A DNA stretch of 64,000 bases from Lampropedia cohaerens (GCF_001005215.1 NZ_LBNQ01000025.1:62001-126000), one strand, 5' to 3'. Shown: positions 27,717-37,714, counted from the first letter of the stretch. Notes: generated by a model not told the origin, from the sequence alone. Made by a program: numbers and translations.

Positions 27717-29102
27717 TCACCCCAGTGTTCTGATCAGCGCCGGCGCAGACAGCACTGCCACGTAGTACCCCATGAACTGCACACCGGTATTGAACCCCAG
27801 CACGCGCGAGAGCAGGCCGCCGGCCAACCCCATCGTCGTGATTACCAGCAGGCCAAGCAGCTGCCCTTCCCACACGCTGATGACGAAGATCAGGCCGATG
27901 AACGTGGCGATGATGGCCTCGTGGCTGACCTTGCGGGAGACGAACAGCGCGGCGCTGCGCGCGAAGTTCATTGCGAACGGATAGGACACCAGCGCTGCCA
28001 GCGCCACTGCCATCATGCCGTACCCCAGGAACTCCCAGTGGTTCATCAGATCGTGCAGGTTGTGCGTGGCGCCCGTGGCACTGTCGACCGTAAAGCGCGG
28101 TGGCGCATTGAACAGCGGCGCCGCCGGGCCTGCAGCAACGGGGCTCAGCGGCAGGCCGAATGCGATCAGAGGGATCATGGCCTCGGCAATGTAAGTAGCC
28201 TCGGTCACTCCGTTGCGGGCGCTGAGCACCGTTGTCAGGCGGTGATAGGCATGGCGCACGCGCGAGCCCACCAGTTCGCCGAGAGCCACCGTCATCGCCA
28301 CAGGACTGAAGACGAACGTGGCACTGGAAATCGCAGCCGTGCCGATCGTCCAGCGTACCTGCTTGCGGTCCAGCACCTTGAACGGGTTGGGGAAGTACCC
28401 GGACCACCCCTTCACATCCGGGGCGAGCTCGAACGTACGCGGTGTGTCCCTGCGCATGCGCCCGCGCTCAACGGGCGAAATCACCGAAAACAGGTCGGCT
28501 ACCAACGGGCCGATGGCAATGCCCAGAAAGTAGCTCACGCTGAGGTTGACATCGTAGCTGCCGGTCAGCGCCTTCAATGCCAGAATCAGCACCACGAACG
28601 GCACCAGCAGCGCCACCGACGCCCAGCGACCCGGCGAGAAATAGGCAATCAGTACCGCTGCCACCAGAAAAATCCATGGCGCCGACTTGGTGATGGCGTC
28701 CCCAAACGGCGCCAGCATCACGGCAAATAGCACCGCCAACGGCACAGCCACAAACGCGGCAATGATGGCACCCGAAATCATCTTGCGCAGCGCGATGTGC
28801 GGCACCCCCAGCTTGCGCAGCGTGTTGGCATCCTGCAGCAGTGGCGTAGCCAGGGTATCGCCCGGAATGCCCAGCAATGCCGTCGGCACGGCGTGCGTCA
28901 TGTGCTTGGCCACCGCACCCGCAAGAAAGAACGTAAACACGCCTGCCGGCGGCACCCCCAACAACACCACCAGCAGCGTCAACGGTGCCAGTGTGGTTGT
29001 CTCATCCGTTCCGGAGACCAAGCCGATGGCGGCAAAAACAGCCGCTCCGACCAGCCCCATGGCTGCGGCAATCCAAATTTGTTGAACGAGTTCTGCGCTC
29101 AT
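27717..29102 (-). CDS. TctA-like multi-pass permease of the HMG-CoA reductase locus
   Basis: A 461-residue polytopic membrane protein with about 11-12 hydrophobic segments. The stretch AVPTALLGIPGDTLATPLLQD resembles the conserved loop of TctA-type large subunits of tripartite tricarboxylate transporters; overall similarity is moderate. A small membrane protein (TctB-like in position) lies just upstream, but no periplasmic TctC-type binding protein is present. The start at 29102 has GGAGA 7 bases upstream. Co-orientation with a degradative HMG-CoA reductase suggests uptake of mevalonate or a related acid (inference). Confidence 0.65.
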   Translation of the reverse strand: MSAELVQQIWIAAAMGLVGAAVFAAIGLVSGTDETTTLAPLTLLVVLLGVPPAGVFTFFLAGAVAKHMTHAVPTALLGIPGDTLATPLLQDANTLRKLGVPHIALRKMISGAIIAAFVAVPLAVLFAVMLAPFGDAITKSAPWIFLVAAVLIAYFSPGRWASVALLVPFVVLILALKALTGSYDVNLSVSYFLGIAIGPLVADLFSVISPVERGRMRRDTPRTFELAPDVKGWSGYFPNPFKVLDRKQVRWTIGTAAISSATFVFSPVAMTVALGELVGSRVRHAYHRLTTVLSARNGVTEATYIAEAMIPLIAFGLPLSPVAAGPAAPLFNAPPRFTVDSATGATHNLHDLMNHWEFLGYGMMAVALAALVSYPFAMNFARSAALFVSRKVSHEAIIATFIGLIFVISVWEGQLLGLLVITTMGLAGGLLSRVLGFNTGVQFMGYYVAVLSAPALIRTLG

Positions 29103-29118
29103 TGCGATGTCTCCTTGT

Positions 29119-29568
29119 TTACCGCGCACGTGCTGACGTTATGTCATCGCGCGCATCGCGCGTGAACAGTTCATACAGGCCCAGCTCGCGCATCTCCTGC
29201 GCCACGGCTGGCGACAGTTCGGCCTCCGTACCGAGGCTGCCGTATTGCTGGCGCAACTCTTCGATGACTTCCTCGCGCCAGCGAGGATCGGCAGCGCCAT
29301 CCTCGACGACCAGCCGCTTGGGCTTGAAAAGCACTGCACACACGACGCCCGAAAGAATGCAGCCAGCCAGGCCTGCCAGCATCGCGTAGGCACGCGCCAA
29401 CTCGGCACTGGCCACATGCACCTGCAGAATCTTGTTGGCGATGAGAAAACCTGACAGGCTGATGCCTATGCCCAATACGATGGCCCAAGCCATATGTCGC
29501 AGCTCGGCTGTATCGCCCCACACTTCCACGAGCGATTGTCCGGCTGGCACCTGAGGTGCATGTGTCAT
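29119..29568 (-). CDS. Small membrane partner of the TctA-like permease
   Basis: A 149-residue protein with two hydrophobic segments (about 25-47 and 60-82) followed by a charged cytoplasmic tail (VIEELRQQYGSLG). Size, topology and position ahead of the large permease suggest the small-subunit role that TctB plays, but sequence identity with TctB was not recognised. The start at 29568 follows GGAGAC. The gap to the permease start is 16 bases, so they are probably co-translated. Confidence 0.6.
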   Translation of the reverse strand: MTHAPQVPAGQSLVEVWGDTAELRHMAWAIVLGIGISLSGFLIANKILQVHVASAELARAYAMLAGLAGCILSGVVCAVLFKPKRLVVEDGAADPRWREEVIEELRQQYGSLGTEAELSPAVAQEMRELGLYELFTRDARDDITSARAR

Positions 29569-29637
29569 TTGCTTGTCTCCTTGTGTTAAACGCGTGGAAC
29601 CGGTTCGAAAGCCGTCAGGCACCCGTTCAAACGACTT

Positions 29638-30921
29638 TTATGTGCCGCGCAGTTCCTTGAGCAACGCCAGTGCCCGGTCAGTGCGCACGTCGCCTTCGGC
29701 CGCCATGCGTTTGGCAATGGTGTCAATCTCGTCGCCCACAGCGCCGGCAACCAGTGCAATGTTGCGCGCGTGCAAGGCCATGTGGCCGCGCTGGATGCCT
29801 TCGGTGGCCAGCGCCCGCAGCGCCCCAAGGTTCTGCGCCAGGCCGACGGCCACCGCGACCTCGCCAAGCTCCTGCGCCGTCGCCACACCCATGATCTTGA
29901 GCGAAAGCTGTGCCAGGGGATGTGTCTTGGTCGCTCCACCAACGAGGCCGACCGGCATCGGCATTTCGATGGTGCCAACCAGGGCGCCGCTGGTATCTTT
30001 CTCCCAGGTCGTGAGTGAGCCATACCGTCCGCTGCGGCAAGCCCACGCGTGCGCGCCCGCTTCCACAGCGCGCCAATCGTTGCCGGTGGCAACGATCACA
30101 GGATCAATCCCGTTCATGATCCCCTTGTTGTGCGTGGCTGCACGATACGGATCAATCGCCGCGAAAGTGTAGGCATCCAGCACGCCATCGATGATGGCCT
30201 CCCCCGCCCTCTCCCTCGTGCGCAGCACCTCAGGCGTCAGCCGCACACGGGCACGCGCCAGGCGCAGGTCCGCAAGATTGGAGAGAATGCGCAAGCGCAC
30301 CTGTCCCCCGGTGATCTTCTCTACCAGCGGCGAGACCGATTCGGCCATGGTATTGACCGTGTTGGCACCCATGGCGTCACGCACATCCACCAGCAGGTGC
30401 ATTACCACCATGGGACCACGTGGGGTGTCTGGAAATACGTGGATTTCGATATCGCGGCAGCCGCCACCCAGGCCGATGAGCACTTTGTCACGACTATTGG
30501 CCAGCGCCACGATTTCCTCGCGGTGCTTGAGCAGCGCCAGCCGCGCACCATACGGGTCGGTCACGCCCAGCACCTGAACCTGCGCCCGCATCACTGGCCC
30601 GGTGCTGGACGTCTCGAACCCGCCACACTCGCGGGCCAGCTTGGCCATGAAGGATGCGGCAGCAACAATGGAGGGCTCCTCGACCGCCATCGGAACCAGC
30701 ACATCCCTGCCATTGATCTGGAAGTTGCCCGCAACGCCGAACGGCAGCTCAAATGTGCCGATGACATTCTCGATCATGCCATCTGCGCGGTCCACGCTCA
30801 GGGCGCCGGGTTGCGCCAGCAGCGCCACTTCATCTTCAGTCAGCGCGGTGACCTTGGCAATGTGTTCGAGACGCTGCGCGGGTGTGAGGGCGCGAAAGTT
30901 GGCCAGTCGGGAATCGACCAT
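29638..30921 (-). CDS. mvaA: Degradative (class II) HMG-CoA reductase
   Basis: Class II enzymes oxidise mevalonate to HMG-CoA with NAD, allowing growth on mevalonate. 427 residues, the length of the Pseudomonas mevalonii enzyme, which it closely resembles by eye. Seen are [11 protein letters not shown], the catalytic glutamate in [11 protein letters not shown] (E82), [25 protein letters not shown], the catalytic lysine in [19 protein letters not shown] and the catalytic histidine in [12 protein letters not shown]. No mvaB (HMG-CoA lyase) lies in the window. It heads the operon with the two membrane proteins and is divergent from a MocR regulator. Confidence 0.94.
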   Translation of the reverse strand: MVDSRLANFRALTPAQRLEHIAKVTALTEDEVALLAQPGALSVDRADGMIENVIGTFELPFGVAGNFQINGRDVLVPMAVEEPSIVAAASFMAKLARECGGFETSSTGPVMRAQVQVLGVTDPYGARLALLKHREEIVALANSRDKVLIGLGGGCRDIEIHVFPDTPRGPMVVMHLLVDVRDAMGANTVNTMAESVSPLVEKITGGQVRLRILSNLADLRLARARVRLTPEVLRTRERAGEAIIDGVLDAYTFAAIDPYRAATHNKGIMNGIDPVIVATGNDWRAVEAGAHAWACRSGRYGSLTTWEKDTSGALVGTIEMPMPVGLVGGATKTHPLAQLSLKIMGVATAQELGEVAVAVGLAQNLGALRALATEGIQRGHMALHARNIALVAGAVGDEIDTIAKRMAAEGDVRTDRALALLKELRGT

Positions 30922-30962
30922 GGTTATCTCCTTCTATTTGAATCGTCCCACTCTAGGCGATC

Positions 30963-30984
30963 TGTACCCTTGTTAAAAGGTACA
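30963..30984. promoter_or_regulatory. Inverted repeat, candidate MocR operator
   Basis: TGTACCCTT-GTTA-AAAGGTACA: two 9-base arms agreeing at 8 of 9 positions around a 4-base centre. It lies in the 136-bp space between divergent mvaA and the MocR gene, 42 bases before the mvaA start. Position and symmetry suggest an operator for the adjacent regulator. Confidence 0.5.
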
Positions 30985-31057
30985 CTTTCCAGGAACAGTC
31001 GAGTGACACGATGTGCACCGTCTCCCTAACAGGTTCTGATAGAAAGCCTGCCTAACC

Positions 31058-32467
31058 ATGCCCAAGCACCGTACTGCAACGCGCGCGCAACAACTGGCCG
31101 ACACCATCGAGCGACAAATCCTCAGTGGTGTCTACAAGGCGGGCGACAAGCTGCCGTCGCTGCGGGAACTGGCGGCACTGCACCACTACGCCAAGAACAC
31201 GGTGGTGGCCAGCTTCGAAATGCTCGTCAACAAAGGCCTGGTAGAACCGCGCCGGGGCTCGGGGTACTACGTGTGTGCGCATCGCACGCAGGCCGAAGGC
31301 ACGCCGCCGCCGCACGAGGAGGACCGCGGCAACCTGGGCCGCGCGATGGACATCGTCTGGCTGATGCGTGAGCAGCTCAAGACGCGCGCTGGCGCACTCT
31401 CGGTCGGAGACGGTTTTCCACCAAGTGACTGGCTGGCCGATGTGCGACTCGACAGGTTCCACAGCAAGGTCGTGCGCACGGGGCTGGGTGCGCTGTTTCG
31501 CTATGGCAACCGTTTCGGCTACAGCGCGCTGCGGGAAAGCATCATCGGCAAGCTCGCGGACATCGGCGTAGGCGCCGAGCCCACGCAGGTGGTGCTGACG
31601 CAGGGCGCCAACGAGGCGATGGATCTTGTGATCCGCTATTTCGTGCCGCCAGGCGGCAAGGTGCTGGTGGACGATCCGGGCTACTACCCGCTATTTGGCA
31701 AGCTCAAGGTCGCCAGCGCGCAGGTGCTTGGCGTTCCCCGCCAGACCGATGGCCCGGATCTGGAAGCCTTGGAGCAATTGCTGATTGCACACCGTCCCCG
31801 GCTATTTTTTACCCAGTCGCTCGCGCACAACCCAACAGGCTCGGATCTCTCTGCCGCCAAGGCCTATCGCGTACTGCAACTGGCGCACAAGTACAACCTG
31901 CTGCTGGTGGAGGACGATCCGCTGGCCGACTTCAAGCCCACGGCATCCACCCGTCTGTCGGCACTCGACCAGCTGGAGCGCACCATCTACATAGGCAGCT
32001 TCTCCAAGTCGTTTTCTGCAGCATTGCGCGTTGGCTTCATCGCCTGTGACGCTGCGCTGGCCAGCGACCTGGCCGACCTCAAGGCCCTGGTGCACGTAGC
32101 CAGCTCCGAGTACAGCGAGCGGACGGTCGACGTGATGCTGCGGGAGGGCCATTACCAGCGCCACATCACCCGGCTGCGCAAGCAGCTGGCGCGCGCCACC
32201 CAGCAGGCGCTGCAGCTCTTCAATGCCATTGGCGCCAACGTCTTCGCGCAGAATGCGCAGTCGCTCTACCTGTGGGCAACTTTGCCGGGCATCACGGACT
32301 CCACCGCCTTCGCGCAACGCATGCTGCGGCGTGATGTCGTTATGGCTCCCGGGCGCATTTTCACCGTGGACGCGAGCATCTCCCCATGGGCGCGCTTCAA
32401 CGTAGGCGCGGTGGCCGACCCGCGCTTCATGGAGGCGCTGCGGCAGGAGCTCGGAATCCGGATGTGA
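31058..32467 (+). CDS. MocR-family regulator (GntR HTH plus aminotransferase-like domain)
   Basis: A 469-residue regulator. An N-terminal GntR winged helix ([41 protein letters not shown]) is joined to a fold-type I aminotransferase domain. That domain includes [13 protein letters not shown], the acidic DDPGYYPLF and the PLP-lysine motif [16 protein letters not shown]. MocR proteins sense small molecules through PLP chemistry. It is divergent from the HMG-CoA reductase operon, which is its probable target. Confidence 0.88.
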   Translation: MPKHRTATRAQQLADTIERQILSGVYKAGDKLPSLRELAALHHYAKNTVVASFEMLVNKGLVEPRRGSGYYVCAHRTQAEGTPPPHEEDRGNLGRAMDIVWLMREQLKTRAGALSVGDGFPPSDWLADVRLDRFHSKVVRTGLGALFRYGNRFGYSALRESIIGKLADIGVGAEPTQVVLTQGANEAMDLVIRYFVPPGGKVLVDDPGYYPLFGKLKVASAQVLGVPRQTDGPDLEALEQLLIAHRPRLFFTQSLAHNPTGSDLSAAKAYRVLQLAHKYNLLLVEDDPLADFKPTASTRLSALDQLERTIYIGSFSKSFSAALRVGFIACDAALASDLADLKALVHVASSEYSERTVDVMLREGHYQRHITRLRKQLARATQQALQLFNAIGANVFAQNAQSLYLWATLPGITDSTAFAQRMLRRDVVMAPGRIFTVDASISPWARFNVGAVADPRFMEALRQELGIRM

Positions 32468-32588
32468 CGGCCGCCGCACGGTCTTGAGCCCGTACACTCG
32501 GCAAGTGGCACGCCATCTCATTGCTGGCCGCTACAGACATGCCAGCCTCCATTGCTCGTTCTTCCTCTCTGCCTCTCTAACAGTCCCC

Positions 32589-33137
32589 ATGCGTATTCTC
32601 GGCATCGACCCAGGCCTGCAAACCACGGGGTTTGGCGTCATCGACAGCGATGGCCAGCAGCTGCGTTACGTGGCCAGCGGCACCATTCGCACGACCAAGG
32701 TGGCGCTGGGCGATCTGCCGGGTAGGCTGAAAGTCCTGTTTGACGGCATCAGCCAGATTGCCGCACAGTATCAGCCGCACGAAGCCTGCGTGGAGATCGT
32801 CTTCGTCAACGTCAACCCGCAGTCGACGCTGATGCTGGGGCAGGCGCGCGGAGCCTGCGTAACGGCGCTGGTGGCCAACCAGCTGCCCGTCTCGGAATAC
32901 ACCGCGTTGCAGATGAAGAAGGCCATGACCGGACATGGCCGCGCCGCCAAATCCCAGATTCAGGAAATGGTGCGCCGACTGCTGCAACTGCCCGGGCTGC
33001 CCGGCACTGATGCGGCCGATGCACTGGGCCTGGCCATCACCCACGCGCATGCACAACGCACACGCGCCGTGCTGCAACAATCAACCACGCTGCAGCGGCG
33101 CCAGCACGCGATGTACAGGAACGGGCGCAGCTACTGA
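32589..33137 (+). CDS. ruvC: Holliday junction resolvase RuvC
   Basis: RuvC cuts Holliday junctions symmetrically in complex with RuvAB. 182 residues. The catalytic acids are visible: the Asp of ILGIDPG near the N-terminus, the Glu of [11 protein letters not shown], and the two Asp of [23 protein letters not shown] is also conserved. The ATG at 32589 gives the canonical MRILGIDPG start; the longer frame from 32484 is not family-like. ruvA and ruvB are not adjacent. Confidence 0.96.
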   Translation: MRILGIDPGLQTTGFGVIDSDGQQLRYVASGTIRTTKVALGDLPGRLKVLFDGISQIAAQYQPHEACVEIVFVNVNPQSTLMLGQARGACVTALVANQLPVSEYTALQMKKAMTGHGRAAKSQIQEMVRRLLQLPGLPGTDAADALGLAITHAHAQRTRAVLQQSTTLQRRQHAMYRNGRSY

Positions 33138-33427
33138 TTCCCGTCACCACCACTGAAGCCCCCACGGCCGCCGGGAAGCGGCTTGGGCGCTACGCTTTGC
33201 GGCAATGACCAAGGGTGGATATCTGCCTTGTCATTGCGCGCTGGAGCGCTGCAATGCCCGCTCAGCGCCAGCGCCTTCTCTCCCCGATTGCCACAGCGCC
33301 CTCGCAATGACGAGCGCCATCTGACCATGTGGACACCCTGGCGGGGACTGGCAAAAAGCGTCTCCGTCACGAAACAGTCACTGCAGCGTCATACCCCGTT
33401 CATGGCCGCTGCCTAGAGTGACTGCTC
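33138..33427. repeat. REP-like palindromic intergenic segment
   Basis: The 290-bp spacer between ruvC and the glycosyltransferase holds three copies of a GCAATGAC motif in alternating orientation: GCGGCAATGAC (33199-33209), GTCATTGCGC (33230-33239) and CGCAATGACG (33303-33312). They are set in GC-rich DNA that can fold. Such CGCAATGAC palindromes are common dispersed intergenic repeats in many bacteria. No gene is supported here. Confidence 0.5.
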
Positions 33428-34729
33428 ATGAACACGGCGCACCCCTCTGCCTTTGATGGCCTGTTGCAGGATTTGTCGCCGCCAGCGGGCGACAAGCCGC
33501 TGCGTATTGCATTGGTCACCGAAACCTTTCCTCCCGAGGTCAACGGTGTAGCCATGACGGCCGGGCGCGTCGTCAATGGCTTGCTGGCCGCCGGTCACAA
33601 GGTGCATATCGTGCGACCGGTGCAGCCCGAGGAAAACCGCGGGCGCCTGGCCAGCTTTGCCGATCTGCCCACCACGCTGGTGCGAGGCATTGGCGTGCCT
33701 GGCTACAACGGCATCCGTTTCGGGCTGCCGGCTGGCCGCACGCTGCTGCGCAACTGGCAGCAGCAGCCACCGGACGTGGTGCACGTGCTCACGGAAGGCC
33801 CGCTGGGCTGGTCCGCCGTACGCGCTGCCAGCAAGCTCAAACTGCCCCTTGTGGGCGGCTATCACACGCATTTTGACCGCTACACGGAGCACTACCGCTT
33901 TGGCTTTCTGCGCCAGGTGGTCAGCAACTACCTGGTGCGCTTTCACAACCGCTGCCATATCAACCTGGCCCCCACGCAGGAACTGGCTGACGCCTTGACC
34001 AGGCAGGGCATGCGCCAGGTGCGCGTGATGTCGCGCGGCGTCGACCGGACGCTATTTCACCCGCAGCACCGCAGCCAGGCATTGCGCACGCAATGGGGCG
34101 TTGGCAAGGACGATCTGGTGCTGCTGTGCGTGGGTCGGCTTGCCGCCGAGAAACAACTGGACCTGGTCGTGCGCGCCTGGGAAGCGGTGCGCCAGCATCT
34201 GCCCTACACGCGACTGGTCCTGGTGGGCGGCGGACCCGAATACCACCGCCTGGCACGCAGCTACCCGGACGTGATCCTTACGGGCCCCGTCAACACTTCT
34301 GACCTGAGCGCCCACTACGCTTCTGCTGATCTGTTCGTATTCGCCAGCATGAGCGAGACCTTCGGCAACGTCGTGCAGGAGGCCCTGGCCAGCGGCGTAC
34401 CTGTCATCGGCTTCGACTACGCCGCCGCGCGCGAACTGATCACGCACCGCGTCAACGGCATCTTGGTGCCATTTGGCGATCAGGAGGCGTTCGTGCAGGC
34501 CACGCTCGCCACCGCACTTGACGCCCCCTTGTTGCGTCAGATGGCGCGCAATGCAGGCAGCAATTGCCGCAGCTGGAAAAGCGTCATCGACGCGCTGATT
34601 GCCGACTACCGCGATGCCATCTCCATCGCAGGCGCAGGCCATCCCGTCCATCCCGACCGCTCAGGCCACCAGGCCGATGCGGGTTCTGAAAGGAGCTCCG
34701 CCCATGCACGCCCAGCCCAGAACGCCTGA
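33428..34729 (+). CDS. GT4-family glycosyltransferase
   Basis: A 433-residue GT-B retaining glycosyltransferase. N-terminal domain: LVTETFPPEVNGVAMT. C-terminal domain: LLCVGRLAAEKQLDLVVRAWE, LVLVGGGPEY, and the ESFG-like SETFGNVVQEALASGVPVIGFD with the nucleotide-sugar-binding glutamates. The length and the opening motif are like lipid-directed transferases such as mannosyl- or glucosyl-diacylglycerol/PI enzymes. The acceptor is not known. Its 3' end overlaps a PAP2 phosphatase, and ugd follows, suggesting a glycolipid step with UDP-glucuronate or UDP-glucose. Confidence 0.85.
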   Translation: MNTAHPSAFDGLLQDLSPPAGDKPLRIALVTETFPPEVNGVAMTAGRVVNGLLAAGHKVHIVRPVQPEENRGRLASFADLPTTLVRGIGVPGYNGIRFGLPAGRTLLRNWQQQPPDVVHVLTEGPLGWSAVRAASKLKLPLVGGYHTHFDRYTEHYRFGFLRQVVSNYLVRFHNRCHINLAPTQELADALTRQGMRQVRVMSRGVDRTLFHPQHRSQALRTQWGVGKDDLVLLCVGRLAAEKQLDLVVRAWEAVRQHLPYTRLVLVGGGPEYHRLARSYPDVILTGPVNTSDLSAHYASADLFVFASMSETFGNVVQEALASGVPVIGFDYAAARELITHRVNGILVPFGDQEAFVQATLATALDAPLLRQMARNAGSNCRSWKSVIDALIADYRDAISIAGAGHPVHPDRSGHQADAGSERSSAHARPAQNA

Positions 34730-35252
34730 CAACGCCAGCACCGCCTACCCCGCTTACGGCTTCAGCCACCGCGAGCTGATGCTGTGCGTAGCGCTCCAGC
34801 AGCGCCTGCGCCATCCCGCATTGCTCGCGCTCATGCGCACGGTCAGCCGTCTGGGCAACGGAATCTTCTGGTACGCCTTGATGGCGCTGCTGCTGGCAGC
34901 CGGGCACTTGCAGGCCGCCTTCCGCATGGCCGTTGCAGGGGTCGCCGGCGTACTGCTGTACAAATGGCTCAAGAAAGTCACCAGCCGCCCGCGCCCTTAT
35001 GCCCGTGGCGGCACTGTCGTCGCCCTGACGGCACCACTGGACGAATTCAGTTTTCCCAGCGGGCATACCCTGCACGCCGTAGCCTTCACATTGGTCGCCT
35101 GCTTCTACCTGCCGCTGCTGGCGTGGGTGCTGGTGCCTTTCACGCTGCTGATCGCACTCTCGCGTGTGGTGCTGGGGCTGCATTTTCCCAGTGATGTACT
35201 CGCCGGCGCTGCCATCGGCAGCTTACTGGCCGTGCTGGTTCTGATGGCTTGA
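34704..35252 (+). CDS. PAP2-family membrane phosphatase
   Basis: A 182-residue membrane phosphatase. The three active-site motifs are present: KKVTSRPRP, PSGH (in SFPSGHTLHA) and SRVVLGLHFPSD, among about four to five hydrophobic helices. Family members dephosphorylate phosphatidic acid, undecaprenyl pyrophosphate or similar lipid phosphates. The ATG at 34704 has AAAGGAG 8 bases upstream and overlaps the glycosyltransferase gene by 26 bases. Confidence 0.88.
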   Translation: MHAQPRTPDNASTAYPAYGFSHRELMLCVALQQRLRHPALLALMRTVSRLGNGIFWYALMALLLAAGHLQAAFRMAVAGVAGVLLYKWLKKVTSRPRPYARGGTVVALTAPLDEFSFPSGHTLHAVAFTLVACFYLPLLAWVLVPFTLLIALSRVVLGLHFPSDVLAGAAIGSLLAVLVLMA

Positions 35253-35272
35253 TCGAAAAGGACTCCTGCATT

Positions 35273-36643
35273 ATGCGCATCGTCGTGATCGGAAGTGGCT
35301 ACGTTGGCCTGGTCAGTGCTACCTGCTTTGCAGAAATGGGGCACCACGTCGTGTGCGTGGACCGGGACGCCGAACGCATCGCCCGCCTGCGTGACGGCGA
35401 GGTGCCCATCCACGAACCGGGGCTGGAGCCGCTGCTGCTGCGCAACCACCAGCAGGGCAGATTGCACTTTGCGCAAACGCTGCGCCCTGTGCTGACCAAC
35501 ATCGACCTGTGCTTCATCGCCGTAGGCACGCCATCGGCACCGGACGGATCGGCGGACACCTCGCAGGTGCTTGCCGTGGCCGAGGAACTGGGCCGCTGGC
35601 TGCCACAGCGGTGTGTCGTGGTCAACAAATCGACCGCCCCCGTCGGCACGGCGGAGCGCATCGAACGCACCATTGCCCGGGGCCTGACGCAGCGCGAGGC
35701 CGGCTTCACGGTTCCCGTGGTGAGCAACCCGGAATTCCTGCGCGAGGGCTGCGCGGTGGAAGACTTCATGCGCCCCGATCGCGTCATCATCGGCTGTGCG
35801 GACGATCAGGCGCGCCAGACCATGGAAGCGCTGTACGCACCATTTCTGCGCAAGCAACCGCGCCTGATGGTCATGGGCCGACGCGAAGCCGAGATGAGCA
35901 AATACGCGGCCAACGCCATGCTGGCCACGCGCATCTCATTCATGAACGAGATGGCCAGCCTGTGCGAGCAACTGGGTGTGGACATCGAGAAAGTGCGCCT
36001 TGGCGTTGGCTCCGACAGCCGCATCGGCTACGACTTCCTCTACGCAGGCTGCGGCTATGGCGGCTCGTGCTTTCCCAAGGACGTGCGCGCGCTCATCCAC
36101 ACCGCACAACGCCATGGGCTGCCCAGCCACATCCTGCAGGCAGTGGAAGAGCGCAACACCATCCAGAAAGCGGGCCTGTTCGTCAAACTGCAACAACAAC
36201 TGGGCGCACTCGATGGCCGCACCATCGCCGTCTGGGGCCTCGCATTCAAGCCCGGCACTGACGATGTCCGCGAGGCGCCCGCGCTGCAGCTGATCGCCTC
36301 ACTGCTTGAGGCCGGCGCCGTCGTGCAGGCCCATGATCCCGTTGCCACTGCCAGCGTCCTGCGCTGCGTGCCGGCCCACTGGCTGACCAGTGGGCAGCTC
36401 GTGCTGCATGCGCAAGACCCCTATGCCGTATTGGACGATGCGGACGCACTGGTCATACCCACGGAATGGAAGCCCTTTCGGCAACCGGACTGGCAACGCG
36501 TGCGCGGCCTCTTGCGCCAGCCCGTCGTCATTGATGGCCGCAACCTCTACGATCCCGCGCAGATGCAGGCACTGGGATTTCACTACAGCAGCTTTGGCCG
36601 CCCGTCGGTTACCGCCGGGGACATGCAGCGCCAGGCAGCGTGA
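35273..36643 (+). CDS. ugd: UDP-glucose 6-dehydrogenase
   Basis: Oxidises UDP-glucose to UDP-glucuronate with two NAD. 456 residues. The N-terminal Rossmann turn is VIGSGYVGLVSA; STAPVGTAERI and VSNPEFLREGCAVEDFMRPDR follow. The catalytic cysteine lies in GYGGSCFPKDVRAL, and VWGLAFKPGTDDVREAPA is in the C-terminal domain. The start at 35273 gives MRIVVIGSG with GGACTCC-type weak Shine-Dalgarno upstream. It could feed the neighbouring GT4 enzyme, the capsule or LPS. Confidence 0.94.
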   Translation: MRIVVIGSGYVGLVSATCFAEMGHHVVCVDRDAERIARLRDGEVPIHEPGLEPLLLRNHQQGRLHFAQTLRPVLTNIDLCFIAVGTPSAPDGSADTSQVLAVAEELGRWLPQRCVVVNKSTAPVGTAERIERTIARGLTQREAGFTVPVVSNPEFLREGCAVEDFMRPDRVIIGCADDQARQTMEALYAPFLRKQPRLMVMGRREAEMSKYAANAMLATRISFMNEMASLCEQLGVDIEKVRLGVGSDSRIGYDFLYAGCGYGGSCFPKDVRALIHTAQRHGLPSHILQAVEERNTIQKAGLFVKLQQQLGALDGRTIAVWGLAFKPGTDDVREAPALQLIASLLEAGAVVQAHDPVATASVLRCVPAHWLTSGQLVLHAQDPYAVLDDADALVIPTEWKPFRQPDWQRVRGLLRQPVVIDGRNLYDPAQMQALGFHYSSFGRPSVTAGDMQRQAA

Positions 36644-36790
36644 CCATCTGCACAACCTGTGCAGACCCGTGACCGCAGCCAAGATTGATGGCTGTTGGAG
36701 CGCGGCAGAATTTGACGCCGGAGGTGTAAAGCTCCGTGCACGCGCCTGCAATGCACAGAGGTCCATGACCAGAGCCCGAAAGCCCGAGTC

Positions 36791-37714
36791 TCACCAGCTG
36801 AAAGCAGGCAGGGCAAAGCCGCGCGGCACCTCGGCGTCATCCTCGAACGTCACGATGTCCCATGCCGCCTGGTCGGCCAGCAGGGCGCGCAACAGCTGGT
36901 TGTTCATCGCGTGTCCGGAGCGGTAGGCGCTGTAGGCGGCAAGCAAGGGCTTGCTCAGCACGTACAGGTCGCCAATCGCATCGAGAATCTTGTGCTTGGC
37001 GAACTCGTCCTCGTAGCGCAACCCTTCGCTGTTGAGCACCTTGTAATCGTCCAGCACGATCGCGTTGTCATAGCCGCCACCCAGCGCAAGGCCGTTGGCG
37101 CGCAAGGCTTCCACATCGCGCGTAAAGCCAAACGTGCGCGCGCGCGCAATATCGCGCACATAGTTGCCCTCGCCCATGTCGAACTCGACGCGCTGCCCCG
37201 TCGAATCCACAGCCGGGTGGCTGAAGTCGATCTCAAAGCCCAGCTTGAACCCCTGATAGGGAGAAAGCCTGGCCCACTTGCACTCGCCAACGCCCTCGAC
37301 GCGCACCTCCACGGGCTTGCGCACACGCACGAACTGCCGCGGCGCGCCCTGCACGGCAATGCCCGCCTCGCGCAACAGGTACACGAAGCCGGCTGCAGAG
37401 CCGTCAAGAATCGGCACCTCTTCGGCCGTCAGGTCGATGTAGAGGTTGTCGATGCCCAGCCCCGCGCAGGCCGACATGATGTGTTCAATCGTCGAAACTC
37501 GCGCCCCGGGTCTGCCAATGACCGACGCCAGGCGCGTATCGAACACGGCCTCGGCATTCACCGGTATCACCTCGGGCTCAGGCAAATCCACCCGCGTGAA
37601 GACAATGCCGGTATTTTCCGGCGCAGGTCGCAGCGTCAGCTCGACCCGCTGGCCGCTGTGCAACCCAACGCCTACCGCGCGGGTGATTGTCTGGATGGTT
37701 CTTTGGGCAAGCAT
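36791..37714 (-). CDS. lpxC: UDP-3-O-acyl-N-acetylglucosamine deacetylase LpxC
   Basis: LpxC performs the committed step of lipid A synthesis, a zinc-dependent deacetylation. 307 residues, normal length. It opens [21 protein letters not shown]; zinc ligands are the histidine in STIEHIMSA and those of [13 protein letters not shown]; the catalytic HAMNNQLL and the [11 protein letters not shown] loop are present. The start at 37714 is the canonical one. In many Burkholderiales lpxC follows ftsZ; here it lies about 16 kb away, on the far side of the capsule locus, in the same orientation as ftsZ. Confidence 0.96.
   Translation of the reverse strand: MLAQRTIQTITRAVGVGLHSGQRVELTLRPAPENTGIVFTRVDLPEPEVIPVNAEAVFDTRLASVIGRPGARVSTIEHIMSACAGLGIDNLYIDLTAEEVPILDGSAAGFVYLLREAGIAVQGAPRQFVRVRKPVEVRVEGVGECKWARLSPYQGFKLGFEIDFSHPAVDSTGQRVEFDMGEGNYVRDIARARTFGFTRDVEALRANGLALGGGYDNAIVLDDYKVLNSEGLRYEDEFAKHKILDAIGDLYVLSKPLLAAYSAYRSGHAMNNQLLRALLADQAAWDIVTFEDDAEVPRGFALPAFSW

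Noticed and set aside
33183-33416. 77-codon frame after ruvC
   Set aside because: It reads through REP-like palindromes; such frames are common repeat artefacts.
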